A stretch of DNA of 64,000 bases from an uncultured Anaerolineaceae bacterium (GTDB taxonomy: Bacteria; Chloroflexota; Anaerolineae; Anaerolineales; Anaerolineaceae). The DNA lies in NCBI GenBank assembly GCA_938020565.1, contig CALIHP010000060.1, positions 29,019 through 93,018 on the forward strand, given 5' to 3'. The notes under the pieces are model-generated. The model worked only from the letters and a program-made list of their open reading frames with translations. It ran no database searches and was not told the DNA's origin. This document shows, piece after piece, positions 1 through 8,731 of the stretch. The translations under genes were made by a program, and so were the position numbers. Numbering within the stretch: position 1 is the stretch's first letter; every line of letters begins with the position of its first letter.

Positions 1-90
1 AACCCGAAGTATATCCTGACGGAGCGCGGCGTTGGTTACCGCTTCGTCGATTATAAGAACTCAGCGAAAATGGAACCGCCGTCGGTTTAG
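1..90 (+). CDS. C-terminal end of an OmpR/PhoB-type response regulator (partial)
   Basis: Frame 1 is open from the first base to a TAG at 88-90 and encodes 29 residues. The stretch PKYILTERGVGYRF is the typical last beta-hairpin (wing) of OmpR/PhoB/KdpE winged-helix DNA-binding domains. The receiver domain and most of the effector domain lie outside the window, so the signal it answers to cannot be told. A sensor kinase would normally be next to it, but the next gene here is a small heat-shock protein gene, so any partner kinase must be upstream. Confidence 0.75.
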   Translation, partial: NPKYILTERGVGYRFVDYKNSAKMEPPSV

Positions 91-240
91 CGAACGGAAG
101 GCGGCCTGTCCCGCGGCGAGCGGTTTTTTGTGGAACGGGGAGCCCGCGAGGGGATGTTTTTTGAGGCTCCTTTTTTCCGGACAGCGGGCGGTCGTGTTAA
201 CAAATTGCTGACGGATCGTTTAGGCGGCTCTGATGATTCG

Positions 241-272
241 TTGTTATTTTTCTAACGAACCTTTCCTATACT
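241..272 (+). promoter_or_regulatory. Candidate promoter of the small heat-shock protein gene
   Basis: TTGTTA (241-246) and TATACT (267-272) are separated by 20 bases, longer than the usual 17, about 70 bases before the hsp20 start. No CIRCE element is visible here, unlike upstream of groES. The remaining sequence between 91 and 340 shows nothing else I can support. Confidence 0.35.
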
Positions 273-340
273 CAGGGCAAATCAGGAAACAAGCTGGGCG
301 ATGAAAAAAAAGCCCAACGGAAAAGGAAAGGAAAAATATC

Positions 341-787
341 ATGTATTACAGAATCAATCATTACCCCGTTCGTGAACTCGTCTCGATGCAGGATTCGATG
401 AACCGGTTATTTTCGAACATGTTTGCGCCGTCGGCGGAGGATGGAACGCTGGTCGCCTCACCCGCGATTGACATGAAGGAAAGCGAAAACGAGCTGTCGG
501 TTCGGGTAACGCTTCCGGGCGTGGATCCGAAAAACGTTGAATTATCGGTCAACGAGAACGTTTTATCGGTGCGTGCGTCGATTGAGGAAGAGGTTGAAAA
601 AGGCGAAACGAAGAGCGTTTTCCACCTGCGCGAGAATACGTTTACGTCTTACTATCGCGAAATCCGGCTGCCGTTCGAGGTGGACGCGGATAAAGCCGAG
701 GCCGATTATAAGAATGGGATCCTGACGATTACGCTTCCGAAGGCTGAAATCGTGAAGCCGAAATCGATTCAGATCCGCACGAAATAA
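341..787 (+). CDS. Small heat-shock protein, Hsp20/alpha-crystallin family
   Basis: ATP-independent cytoplasmic chaperone that binds unfolding proteins and holds them for refolding by other chaperones. The 148-residue length is typical of bacterial Hsp20. The alpha-crystallin domain spans about residues 38-135. It shows the P-G-V-x-x-x-x-V-x-L-S pattern near residue 58 and the consensus A-x-x-x-N-G-I-L-T-I motif near residue 120. A C-terminal I-Q-I (IxI-type) oligomerisation motif follows. The start is preceded by an AAGGAAAGGAAA purine tract. The gene stands alone between an upstream regulator gene and a strong terminator, so it is probably monocistronic. Confidence 0.95.
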   Translation: MYYRINHYPVRELVSMQDSMNRLFSNMFAPSAEDGTLVASPAIDMKESENELSVRVTLPGVDPKNVELSVNENVLSVRASIEEEVEKGETKSVFHLRENTFTSYYREIRLPFEVDADKAEADYKNGILTITLPKAEIVKPKSIQIRTK

Positions 788-819
788 CGCCGCTTTTCAA
801 GGGACTTCCTTTTTTTCAG

Positions 820-853
820 GAGAGCCCCCCCAACAGGGGGGGCTCTCGGTTTT
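820..853 (+). terminator. Rho-independent terminator after hsp20
   Basis: A perfect 12-bp stem, GAGAGCCCCCCC (820-831) with GGGGGGGCTCTC (836-847), has the 4-base loop AACA and is followed by GGTTTT. It separates hsp20 from the converging sugar operon that ends at 877. The minus-strand orientation lacks a T-tract, so it mainly serves the plus strand. Confidence 0.85.
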
Positions 854-876
854 AAGCGGACGGGAGGACGAGGGCG

Positions 877-1275
877 TCAGAACGTGACGCCGCCTTCGAG
901 AAGGATATTGCAGTAGGGGGTGCATTCTCCGGTTCGGATCTGCGCCTTGCAGGATTTCGACAGCGCTTTCAGCTCCTCGTGCGGAACGGCGTCGAGCGGA
1001 AACTGGTCGTCGATCAGGTCCTGGAGACGGATAAACGCATTCGGCGAGGCGTCTTTTATTTCAGAGCTGATCACACCGCGCTGAACCTCCAGCTCGCCCA
1101 GAACCGCGTCCAGGACGTCGAAGAAGGAGGGAACCCCTTCGCAGACGGCTAAATCGATCCATTTTACGCCGGGGGGACAGGGCATCCCGGCGTCCCCGAT
1201 CAGGATTGTATCAAAATGTTCTAACTCTGCGATGATTTTAGACAGGTCGCCATGAAGGATTCCACTTTTTTTCAT
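877..1275 (-). CDS. rbsD: D-ribose pyranase family mutarotase (RbsD-like)
   Basis: RbsD/FucU-family enzymes interconvert anomeric or ring forms of imported free sugars so the next enzyme gets its preferred form. The 132-residue product begins with a KKSGILHGDLS-type N-terminus. This places the conserved catalytic His at about residue 8, followed by the family's G-D-A-G-M-P motif near residue 28. AGGAGG lies 7 bases before the ATG. It is the last gene of a nine-gene sugar operon, just after the isomerase. This suggests it presents the sugar to that isomerase or to the kinase. Ribose is the classic RbsD substrate, but the neighbouring isomerase suggests a different pentose or a deoxyhexose. Confidence 0.85.
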   Translation of the reverse strand: MKKSGILHGDLSKIIAELEHFDTILIGDAGMPCPPGVKWIDLAVCEGVPSFFDVLDAVLGELEVQRGVISSEIKDASPNAFIRLQDLIDDQFPLDAVPHEELKALSKSCKAQIRTGECTPYCNILLEGGVTF

Positions 1276-1310
1276 CTTTGCCTCCTGATTTTCGCTGGCG
1301 CGGGACGGGT

Positions 1311-2729
1311 TCAGTCCGCCTCGTGCAGGTAGGTTTCCCAGCCCAGATAACCCTCGAAAGCTTCGACGAGGATATCCGCCAGATTATTTTTAGCGATAGC
1401 TACATGATGCTCAAAGCCATTGGCGCAGATGAAGCGCATCAGCTGCTGAAGGCGCGGAATTTCGACGACGCCGCGACCGCCGAACGTCTTGAGCTCGTCG
1501 TCAACGAATCTCCCTTCCCCAGCGTAAGCCCGGATACAGCCGTTGGCGTCGTCCGTCGATACGCGAGCATAGGTCAGGTTTCCGGCGGGGATTCTGCCGT
1601 CGACGCTTCCCATCGTGTTTTCGGTCCCCATGGTTGTGGCTAAGATTTTCGCGTTATTCATGCAGGCGTCCGGCACGTAGCATTTGGCAAAATTGCCGCA
1701 GTGGAAAACGACGCATTTATTTTTCTCTTGCGCGTAGTTATTGTTCCAATCGACGATAATCGCCGGTTCTGTTCCTGCCAGCTGAAGCGCGTACATTGAG
1801 AGAACGCCGGTAATATCGGTTTCGCAGGCGGAAGGGACGAGCTCCTCGCTCATCATGCTCATCAGCGTACAAACGTTGATCCCGAAATTTTCCTGGAGCG
1901 AATTCCAGCATTGAATCGCGGTTGCGTCGATCGCGTTGTCGCTGATCCAGCGGTCAAGAACGGTCTTAAATTTAGCCATGCGCGTCAGCGAAGCGTCCGG
2001 AACGCCGGGATGGGGAATATAACTGTTGATTTTTTCGAGCGCGGCGCGAACGGCTTTATCGTCGTCGCTGAGACGGGAGGATGGGCCGATTATTTCGGAA
2101 AGATCGGCGGTGCAGACCGAAATTCCGGCGCTTTCCAGGAGCTTTTCGCTGTAGCGGACGGTGTTAAAGGCGTTGGGCCGCGCGCCGATTGCGCCGAAAC
2201 GCGCGTTTCGAAGCTTATTGACGACACGGCAGACGCCGCAGAATTTTTTCAGGTCTTCCTTGAAGCTAACTTCGTATGGATAAACGCAATGATCCTGCGT
2301 CAGCGTAAAGTCGTAGCTTCGTTGGCGTAAATTCGCGCAGACGGAAATCTTTCCGCAAAACGAATCCCGGCGATTGGCGACGTCGAATTTATCCAGGTCG
2401 TCGGGAAACGCCTGAACGAGGATCGGTACCCGGAGACCGGACAAGCGCAGCGTATCGGCGATTCCTTTTTCGTCGCCGAAATTCGGCAGGCTGATCAGGA
2501 TGCCGTCGATCTCGTCGGCGTGTTTTTTGAACAGGTCGGCGCAAAGCCTGGCATGGTCGTAGGTGGTGACGGCGCCATGGATACCGGCGTTCCCGTCCAG
2601 CGCGACGTACCCGACGCCGAGCTCGTCAAGCGCGGCGAACATCTGCGTCCGCGCGGCGGAGACAAGCGACGCGGGAAAAAATTCGCGGGACCCGAACAAT
2701 ACGCCTAAGGTTATCTTTTTTTTCATCAT
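1311..2729 (-). CDS. L-fucose/L-arabinose isomerase-like sugar isomerase
   Basis: Predicted cytoplasmic Mn-dependent aldose-ketose isomerase of the fucose/arabinose isomerase superfamily (COG2407-like). Its 472 residues are shorter than FucI (about 590) and close to AraA. Recognisable features are an N-terminal Rossmann-like half (GVLFGSREFFP near residue 9), a C-E-T-D-I-T-G segment at about 302-308, an acidic residue in VDW near 327 and an H-C-G-N motif at 343-346. These are the positions where metal ligands lie in this family. It lies between the ABC binding-protein gene and rbsD in one operon. The exact sugar is not deducible. Candidates are a pentose or 6-deoxyhexose whose ketose phosphate feeds the transketolase encoded upstream. 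Confidence 0.75.
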   Translation of the reverse strand: MMKKKITLGVLFGSREFFPASLVSAARTQMFAALDELGVGYVALDGNAGIHGAVTTYDHARLCADLFKKHADEIDGILISLPNFGDEKGIADTLRLSGLRVPILVQAFPDDLDKFDVANRRDSFCGKISVCANLRQRSYDFTLTQDHCVYPYEVSFKEDLKKFCGVCRVVNKLRNARFGAIGARPNAFNTVRYSEKLLESAGISVCTADLSEIIGPSSRLSDDDKAVRAALEKINSYIPHPGVPDASLTRMAKFKTVLDRWISDNAIDATAIQCWNSLQENFGINVCTLMSMMSEELVPSACETDITGVLSMYALQLAGTEPAIIVDWNNNYAQEKNKCVVFHCGNFAKCYVPDACMNNAKILATTMGTENTMGSVDGRIPAGNLTYARVSTDDANGCIRAYAGEGRFVDDELKTFGGRGVVEIPRLQQLMRFICANGFEHHVAIAKNNLADILVEAFEGYLGWETYLHEAD

Positions 2730-2788
2730 TTGCTTCTCCTCTTTTCTCTAAATAGGGCTTCGCTTCTATCTTTTCGGTTCGTCTTTCG

Positions 2789-2866
2789 ACCGGAACCTGA
2801 TTTTCCCGAATCGGGCTCCGGTTGAAAGACGACGGGGGAGTCCATCCTGATTAAGGCTCCCCCGTC
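2789..2866 (-). promoter_or_regulatory. Two tandem stem-loops between binding-protein and isomerase genes
   Basis: Two strong hairpins fill the 148-base gap inside the operon. The first pairs 2831-2840 with 2857-2866 (GACGGGGGAG / CTCCCCCGTC, 10 bp). The second pairs 2789-2802 with 2809-2822 (14 bp with one mismatch and one wobble, 6-base loop). Neither is followed by a T-tract on the minus strand. They look like mRNA-stabilising or attenuating structures that set a higher binding-protein level than the downstream genes. The function is inferred. Confidence 0.6.
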
Positions 2867-2877
2867 CGTTTCCCGTG

Positions 2878-3855
2878 TTACTTCTTTTCGCAGCTGGTTA
2901 CGCCTTCAATCGGCGCAAAGACCTCGTACATGCATGCGTTTTCCTGATTGACCAGAACGCAGTCGATCGATTGTTTTTCCTCTTTTTCGAATTTTCCATT
3001 CGTCAGGTAGTAATCAGCCTGTTCGACCGCGGTAATCGAAATTGCGGCGACCGGCTGGAGACCGGTGGCTTTAATTCCCCCGTCGCGGATCGATTGAATA
3101 ACGTCGTCGGATCCGTCGAAGCCCATGACGATTACGTCCGGTTTCCCGGCGGCTGCGAGCGCCGCGTACGCGCCCATCGCCATCGTATCGTTGCCGCAGA
3201 TGACACCCTTGACGTCCGGATTTGCCTGAAGCAGCGTTTCCATCTTCGCGAAGGCTTCGGTCTGGTCCCAATTGGCGGTGTCCTGCGCGATCATTTCCAG
3301 CCCTTCATATTCGTCGATAACGTCATGAAAGCCCTGCGAACGAACGTGCGCGTTCGTATCGGTATCGCGTCCGGTCAGCTCGATATACGTTCCTTCTTCT
3401 TCCATCAGCTCAACGAAATATTCGGCGACGATCGAGGCGCCCTGATAGTTGTTGGAAACGATCTGAGCCGCGGCGATGCCGTCTTCGCTGATTTCCCGAT
3501 CGATCAGGAAAGTCGGAATCCCGGCCTCTTTGGCTTTCCTGACGGCGGCGACGGTCGCGTCGGCTCCGGCGTTGTCGAGAATAATCGCTTTCGCGCCTTC
3601 GGCGATCGCGGTCTCGAACAGTTCCATCTGCTTGTTGGCGTCGTCGTCATGGGATACGGATTTGGCGGTGTAACCGAGTTTTTCAGCCGTATCTACGGCG
3701 ATTTTGGCTTCCGCGCCAAAGAACGGGTTCGCATGGGACGGAGTGATGACGTAGATCAGGCCTTTACTCTCCTGCGGGAGGGGAGCGGCGGAAACCGACA
3801 GTACGGTCCCGAGGACCAGGACGGCAACGAATAAAAACATCAAACTTTTTTTCAT
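2878..3855 (-). CDS. Periplasmic-type sugar-binding protein of ribose-class ABC importer
   Basis: Solute-binding protein of the RbsB type (peripla_BP_4 fold) that delivers a monosaccharide to the membrane complex encoded just upstream. The 325-residue product has a Lys-rich signal peptide (hydrophobic core about residues 5-20, Ala-rich cleavage region near 24). No lipobox Cys is present. Next come the family motifs GLIYVITPSHANPFF, a DNAGAD segment near residue 95, and VICGNDTMAMGAY near 205, typical of the RbsB hinge and ligand region. AAGGAG precedes the ATG. It follows the permease gene and precedes the isomerase gene. The tandem hairpins behind it suggest it is the most abundant product of the operon. 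Confidence 0.92.
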   Translation of the reverse strand: MKKSLMFLFVAVLVLGTVLSVSAAPLPQESKGLIYVITPSHANPFFGAEAKIAVDTAEKLGYTAKSVSHDDDANKQMELFETAIAEGAKAIILDNAGADATVAAVRKAKEAGIPTFLIDREISEDGIAAAQIVSNNYQGASIVAEYFVELMEEEGTYIELTGRDTDTNAHVRSQGFHDVIDEYEGLEMIAQDTANWDQTEAFAKMETLLQANPDVKGVICGNDTMAMGAYAALAAAGKPDVIVMGFDGSDDVIQSIRDGGIKATGLQPVAAISITAVEQADYYLTNGKFEKEEKQSIDCVLVNQENACMYEVFAPIEGVTSCEKK

Positions 3856-3929
3856 TTCAGAACTCCTTTTTTTGATTTCCGGACGGAACGGTCCGGTATG
3901 ACCGCAGGTTAATACGTTGGTTTCTTTCC

Positions 3930-4991
3930 TTATTCTTTTTCTTCGCGCTGCTGTGCAAGGGCGACATGTTCTTCGAGGCGGCGCTGGACCTGGTCGATGA
4001 TCACGGCTAAGACGATGACGACCCCTTTTGCGACCTGCTGCCAGAAGGAAGAGACGCCCGCCATGACTAAGCCGTCGGAGAGGATTCCGATGACGAACGC
4101 GCCGATAATCGTTCCTCCGATGCTGCCGATTCCGCCGGCGAGCGAAGCGCCGCCGAGAACGACCGCCGCGATCGCGGTCATTTCGTAGGATTCGCCGGTC
4201 ATGGGGTGTGCCGCTACCAGCTGCGAGGCGATAATCAGTCCGACGATCGCGGAACAGAAGCCTGAGATCGCGTAGACGCCGATTTTCGTTTTATCAATCG
4301 AAACGCCGGACATTCTCGCCGCGCGTTCGTTTCCGCCGATCGCGTAAACATGTCGCCCGAAGGGAAGCTTTTGCGTGGTGAAGATCGCGATGATTGAGAG
4401 GATGATCAGGATCCAGATACTGTAGCTGATCCCCAGGAAGCTTCCCGCCCCCAGGAGCGGAAAGCCGGTGTTGCCTAACTCTTCGCGCCCGACGAGATTC
4501 GGGAAGGTCAGCCCGTTGGAACGGATTTGGGCGAAGCCGCGGGCAATGTACCACATGCCGAGCGTGGCGATGAAGGCGGCAACATTGAATTTCGCGATGA
4601 TAATTCCGTTCAACGTTCCGCAGAGCGTTCCGATGATCAGTGTCAGAATGATGACCATGGGTATTGACGGATAGAATGTATTTGATCCGATCGCGATTCC
4701 ATAGTTGATAAACCCGCCGGCCATCATCGCGCAAAGTCCGGCGACCGAACCGACCGAAAGATCGATCCCGCCGGTCAGGATTACGAACGTCATTCCGATC
4801 GCCAGAATCCCATAAATCGCGACATGCTTCGTCATGACGACGAGATTCGTTTTATTCAGGAAGTTCGGAACGATCAGGACGAAGATAATCGTCACAATGA
4901 TCAACGCGATAAAGGCGCGCCCTTTCATCAGGATCGACTGGATTTTGAGCTCGGTATTCTTACTGGTTTTGGATTTTTGAGCGTTAAGCAT
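3930..4991 (-). CDS. Ribose-class ABC transporter permease (RbsC-like)
   Basis: Integral membrane subunit of a carbohydrate-uptake family 2 ABC importer. The 353-residue product has about 8-10 hydrophobic segments. It carries the RbsC signature block TGGIDLSVGSVAGL near residue 75 and the cytoplasmic coupling region GRHVYAIGGNERAARMSG near 215, followed by AAVVLGGASLAGGIGS near 270. It starts 2 bases after the ATPase stop codon, preceded by GAGGG, so the two are translationally coupled. A single permease gene implies a homodimeric channel. The substrate is the same unknown sugar as for the rest of the operon. Confidence 0.93.
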   Translation of the reverse strand: MLNAQKSKTSKNTELKIQSILMKGRAFIALIIVTIIFVLIVPNFLNKTNLVVMTKHVAIYGILAIGMTFVILTGGIDLSVGSVAGLCAMMAGGFINYGIAIGSNTFYPSIPMVIILTLIIGTLCGTLNGIIIAKFNVAAFIATLGMWYIARGFAQIRSNGLTFPNLVGREELGNTGFPLLGAGSFLGISYSIWILIILSIIAIFTTQKLPFGRHVYAIGGNERAARMSGVSIDKTKIGVYAISGFCSAIVGLIIASQLVAAHPMTGESYEMTAIAAVVLGGASLAGGIGSIGGTIIGAFVIGILSDGLVMAGVSSFWQQVAKGVVIVLAVIIDQVQRRLEEHVALAQQREEKE

Positions 4992-4993
4992 GT

Positions 4994-6568
4994 TTACCCT
5001 CGCTGTTTGGATGTATGGCCGACGGCCGAGGCGGCGACTAACGCTTCCTCTGTCGCTTCTTCTTTCGTGAATTCGCCGGTGATCTTCCCTTTGGACATGA
5101 CGAGAATACGATCGGATACGGCGATGACCTCTTTCAGCTCCGTCGAAACGAAGATGATTCCATAGCCTTGTCTGGCTAAATTGTTGACGATTTGAAATAT
5201 CTCCGCTTTAGCGCCGACGTCGATCCCCCGGGTGGGCTCGTCGAGAAGCAGGATTTGCGGGTGCGTCAGGAGGGTTCGGGAAATGACGACCTTTTGCTGG
5301 TTCCCGCCGCTCAGCGAAGAAATCAGGTTTTTCGGATTGGAAACCTTGATCCGGATGTCGCTGACCTGAGCGGCGATCGCCTTGCGTTCTTTTCGCTCCG
5401 AGAGAAAGAACCCGGACAGGTAGTTTTTAAGGCTGGAGAGGACGATATTTCCGGCAACGGACATTGTCTGAACCAGACCTTCTCCCTGACGGTCTTCCGG
5501 GACGAGGATAATTCCGTCGGCGATCCGGTCTTCGATCGAACGGCTCGACAGTTTTCGACCCTCCAGATAGATTTCGCCGGTCGCTTCCTTCGCGCAGCCG
5601 CACAGGCATTCGAACAGTTCGGTGCGTCCGGCTCCGACGAGCCCGTACAGACCAAGAATTTCGCCTTTTCGCAGGGTGAAACTGACATGGTCCACGGCGA
5701 AGCCGCCGCCGATCCGCGGCAGGGTCATCTCTTCAACGCGCATGAGCTCGCCGCCGATTTCGGCTTTTTCGCGGTTGGGGTACTGATTCTTTTCGCTCCC
5801 GACCATCTGACGGATAATCCAGGGCAGGTCGATATCCGATATTTTCGCTTCCGCGATTTTGTTCCCGTCGCGCAGTACGGTAATGTAGTCTCCAATTTGC
5901 ATCAATTCTTCCAGCTTATGGGAGATGTAAATAATGGAGACGCCCTCGGCGAGCAGCTCCCGGATCAGCTTGAAGAGAACCTGAACCTCTGCGTTGGATA
6001 ACGCTGACGTCGGTTCGTCCATGATCAGGATTCGCTTGTTTTCTGAAATTGCCCGCGCGATCTCGATAATTTGCTGCTGCCCGACGCGGAGCTCGCCGAC
6101 GAGCCGGTCCGGATTGATATTCTGCTCCATGTGGTTCAGGATGCGGACGGTTTCTTTCCGCTGGCCGGCGGCGGATACGATCCCGCCGGTCCGCTTCTCG
6201 CGCCCGATAAAGAGGTTTTCGGTTACGCTCAGGTTCGGAAAGATCATCATCTCCTGAAAAATAATCCCGATTCCGTTTTCGCCGGCGGTCCGAACGGATG
6301 TGTTGAAGATTTCCGTTCCTTCGAGATAAATGTTCCCGGCGGTGGGCTGCTCAACGCCGGCGAGTATTTTCATCAGCGTCGATTTTCCCGCCCCGTTCTC
6401 GCCGACGAGGACGTTGACCTTTCCGCGATAGACATTAAAGTCGACTCCCTTGAGCGCCATCGTTCCGGGATAGGCTTTCGTGATTTTCTCTGCGCGCAGG
6501 ATGATATCGGGACGGATCGTCGGTGGAGCCGCTTCCGGCGGGACAGTGGAAGTGAATTCGGTCGTCAT
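4994..6568 (-). CDS. Ribose-class ABC transporter ATPase, tandem domains (RbsA-like)
   Basis: Peripheral ATPase that powers sugar import, with two fused nucleotide-binding domains as in RbsA, MglA and XylG. The first domain has Walker A GENGAGKS near residue 56 and Walker B ILIMDEPTSALS near 180. The second has the degenerate P-loop GLYGLVGAGRTE near 310, the signature LSGGNQQK near 418 and Walker B ILLLDEPTRGID. The 524-residue length is normal. The gene lies between the DUF2291 gene (4-base gap) and the permease gene. An Ala-rich C-terminal tail (EATEEALVAASAVG) is typical of the class. Confidence 0.94.
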   Translation of the reverse strand: MTTEFTSTVPPEAAPPTIRPDIILRAEKITKAYPGTMALKGVDFNVYRGKVNVLVGENGAGKSTLMKILAGVEQPTAGNIYLEGTEIFNTSVRTAGENGIGIIFQEMMIFPNLSVTENLFIGREKRTGGIVSAAGQRKETVRILNHMEQNINPDRLVGELRVGQQQIIEIARAISENKRILIMDEPTSALSNAEVQVLFKLIRELLAEGVSIIYISHKLEELMQIGDYITVLRDGNKIAEAKISDIDLPWIIRQMVGSEKNQYPNREKAEIGGELMRVEEMTLPRIGGGFAVDHVSFTLRKGEILGLYGLVGAGRTELFECLCGCAKEATGEIYLEGRKLSSRSIEDRIADGIILVPEDRQGEGLVQTMSVAGNIVLSSLKNYLSGFFLSERKERKAIAAQVSDIRIKVSNPKNLISSLSGGNQQKVVISRTLLTHPQILLLDEPTRGIDVGAKAEIFQIVNNLARQGYGIIFVSTELKEVIAVSDRILVMSKGKITGEFTKEEATEEALVAASAVGHTSKQRG

Positions 6569-6572
6569 GGCT

Positions 6573-7235
6573 TTACTCCGCGGCTTCCGCGTACACGGTC
6601 GAAATCAAAATCGTGTCCAGGTTGATTTTGGTTTGGTTCGTCGTCAGGATCGTGAACATCCCGCCGAAGGAGACTTTCTTCCCGACCATGTTTTCCCAAT
6701 CGAGCGCTTCAAAAACGGATTTTCCGGACCGTTTATTCAGCTCGCGTGAAACCTGTCCATATTCGGTCTGATCCTTGAAATCGCCGAAGCTGATAAATCC
6801 GGCGCCGTCGCGAATCGCTTCTCCGGAAAGGTTCGGTCCGACCGCGAGCGTGACGACGATCTTTCCGTCGTATCCGACAGGGCGGATAACCGCTTTCCCG
6901 GATTTCGACGACAGGTCGACCGATTCCACGATACCAACGCCATGGACGCGGAAGTTATAGGCCCCGCTGATGGAGATGTTCGCGAATTCCTGAGATTTTT
7001 CTAAGCCCTGATCGATCGCGGTCAGGACGGTCGCCAGCTCAGCTGAGTCGTTTTTGACGGCTGGGATCAGCCGCGATTCCCAGATTCCGTCGACGAACGC
7101 AACTCGATCGAATTTTTCCGATTCAAGAACTGCCGCCTGGCGCTCGGTGTTCACGACGACGAACTGGGTGGATCCCCAGATCAGGAATGCTATGACGACG
7201 ATCGCCCATATCAGCCTTTTTACGTTTTTATTCAT
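6573..7235 (-). CDS. DUF2291-family membrane-anchored protein in sugar ABC operon
   Basis: The 220-residue protein has one N-terminal hydrophobic segment (about residues 7-27) acting as signal anchor. The rest is predicted to lie outside the membrane. The pattern FVDGIWESRLIPAV followed by a long region with ISGAYNFRVHGVG and VTLAVGPNLSGEAIRDG is what I recognise as DUF2291. That family often sits with ribose-class ABC genes but has no firmly established role. The RBS AAAGGAAAAA precedes the ATG. Its place between the kinase and the ATPase, in the same operon, suggests an accessory function in uptake or ligand handling. No catalytic motif is visible. Confidence 0.75.
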   Translation of the reverse strand: MNKNVKRLIWAIVVIAFLIWGSTQFVVVNTERQAAVLESEKFDRVAFVDGIWESRLIPAVKNDSAELATVLTAIDQGLEKSQEFANISISGAYNFRVHGVGIVESVDLSSKSGKAVIRPVGYDGKIVVTLAVGPNLSGEAIRDGAGFISFGDFKDQTEYGQVSRELNKRSGKSVFEALDWENMVGKKVSFGGMFTILTTNQTKINLDTILISTVYAEAAE

Positions 7236-7249
7236 CGTTTTTCCTTTCG

Positions 7250-8731
7250 CTAAGATAAGATTTTATGAATGACTTTGGCCCATCCGCTGAAAAGTTTCTC
7301 GACTTCTGAATCCTTCATCTTTGGTTCGTAAACTTTTACGCTGGTATTGATTTTATGGAGAACGTCAATATTTTTATAGATCCCGATCGCCAGTCCACCG
7401 GAAAAGGCCGCCCCCAGCGCGGAAAGCTCCGGCAGGGAAGATGCGTGCAGCTCGCGGCGATTGATATCCGCGACAAATTGCATTAAGAAGCTGTTCCGAA
7501 CGGGACCGCCGTCGGCGAAAAGGCACTTAAGCGGAACGCCGGCGTCTTTTTCCATGATCCGGATCACGTCGGTGACCGTAAACGCGATCCCCTCGAGTCC
7601 GGCCCGAACCACGTGCGCGCGCGTTACGCCCGGCGTCAGTCCGAAAATTGCGCCTTTAACGTCTGCGCGCCAGTACGGAGCGCCCAGCCCGACGAAAGCG
7701 GGAACAAGGTACACGCCGCCATTATCCGGGACTGACCGTGCTAACGTCTCGGATTCCTCCGGTTTTTCGATCAGGTTCATCCGGTTTTGCATCCAGGAGA
7801 TCGTCGCGCCGGTGAAATTCGTGATGCCTTCGAATGCGTACGTCGGTTTCCCGTCAAGGACCCAGGCTAAAGCGTTGACGATTCCGTTTCCCGACCGAAT
7901 TCTTTTATCCCCGATATTCATTAAGACCGAGGAGCCGGTTCCAAAGGTAATTTTCGCCATTCCCGGCTCGTAACAGCGTTCGGCGAACAGCGCCGCCTGC
8001 GAATCGCCCATGACGCCGGCGATCGGTATCGGCTTCGAAAGGAGTCCGTTCAGGTCGGTTTCGCCAAATACAGACGCACTTTCACGGATTTCCGGAAGTT
8101 CGGCGATTTCCAGACCGAAAATTCGAATCAGTTCTTCGTCCCAGTTCAACCGATCTATATGATAAAAAAGCGTTCGACTGGCGTTGGTCGGATCGGTCGC
8201 GTAGACTTTCCCTCCTGTCAGGCGGTAGATCAGGTAGGTATCGATGGTTCCGATCAGCGCGCTTCCGGATTTCAGCTCCGCGGCGACGGCGGGATTGTTC
8301 CGGGTCAGCCAGGTCAGCTTGCTCGCCGGAAAATAGGTATCGACGCGCAGCCCGGTTTTTTTCTCGACGGTCCTTTCGTCTGCTCCGCCGCGCAGCTCGG
8401 CGCAGAAGGGTTCTCCGCGGCGATCCAGCCAGACGATCGCGTTCGAGAGCGGTTTCCCGCTCCCTTTTTCGAAAACGACGATCGTTTCACGCTGGTTGGT
8501 AACGCTCAGGCAGGCGGCCTGAGCGAACGCGGCGGGATTCCTGGCTTTCAGCTCGCTCATTGCCGTTAACAGGTTCGCGTAAATCTGCTCTGCGTCATGT
8601 TCAACCCAGCCCGGGCTGGGAAATATCTGCTCATGCGCTTTGCTCGCCGAATCGATCAGCTCGGCGCTGTGGTTGAAGATCATGACCTTTGTCGATTGCG
8701 TGCTTTGGTCGATGGCAAGAATGTATGTCAC
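7250..8731 (-). CDS. FGGY-family carbohydrate kinase (glycerol-kinase-like)
   Basis: Predicted cytoplasmic ATP-dependent kinase that phosphorylates the ketose or polyol made in this pathway. The FGGY_N domain begins ILAIDQSTQSTKVMIF. FGGY_C carries the ATP-binding GTGSS block near residue 255, GAPYWRADVKG near 355 and LFADGGPVRNSFLMQ near 405. The overall pattern is close to glycerol kinase. I placed the start at GTG 8731: GGAGG lies about 7 bases upstream, and the GTG overlaps the preceding stop as GTGA. Translation from upstream would add 13 residues foreign to the family. Because it lies between transketolase and isomerase genes, a ketopentose or ketotetrose is a likelier substrate than glycerol. 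This is inference. Confidence 0.85.
   Translation of the reverse strand: MTYILAIDQSTQSTKVMIFNHSAELIDSASKAHEQIFPSPGWVEHDAEQIYANLLTAMSELKARNPAAFAQAACLSVTNQRETIVVFEKGSGKPLSNAIVWLDRRGEPFCAELRGGADERTVEKKTGLRVDTYFPASKLTWLTRNNPAVAAELKSGSALIGTIDTYLIYRLTGGKVYATDPTNASRTLFYHIDRLNWDEELIRIFGLEIAELPEIRESASVFGETDLNGLLSKPIPIAGVMGDSQAALFAERCYEPGMAKITFGTGSSVLMNIGDKRIRSGNGIVNALAWVLDGKPTYAFEGITNFTGATISWMQNRMNLIEKPEESETLARSVPDNGGVYLVPAFVGLGAPYWRADVKGAIFGLTPGVTRAHVVRAGLEGIAFTVTDVIRIMEKDAGVPLKCLFADGGPVRNSFLMQFVADINRRELHASSLPELSALGAAFSGGLAIGIYKNIDVLHKINTSVKVYEPKMKDSEVEKLFSGWAKVIHKILS

Noticed and set aside
2875..3834. 319-residue open frame on the plus strand opposite the sugar-binding protein gene
   Set aside because: It is fully antisense to a gene with clear RbsB motifs and a signal peptide. 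The translation is rich in Arg, Gly, Asp and Phe, as expected from the reverse reading of this codon usage. No RBS.
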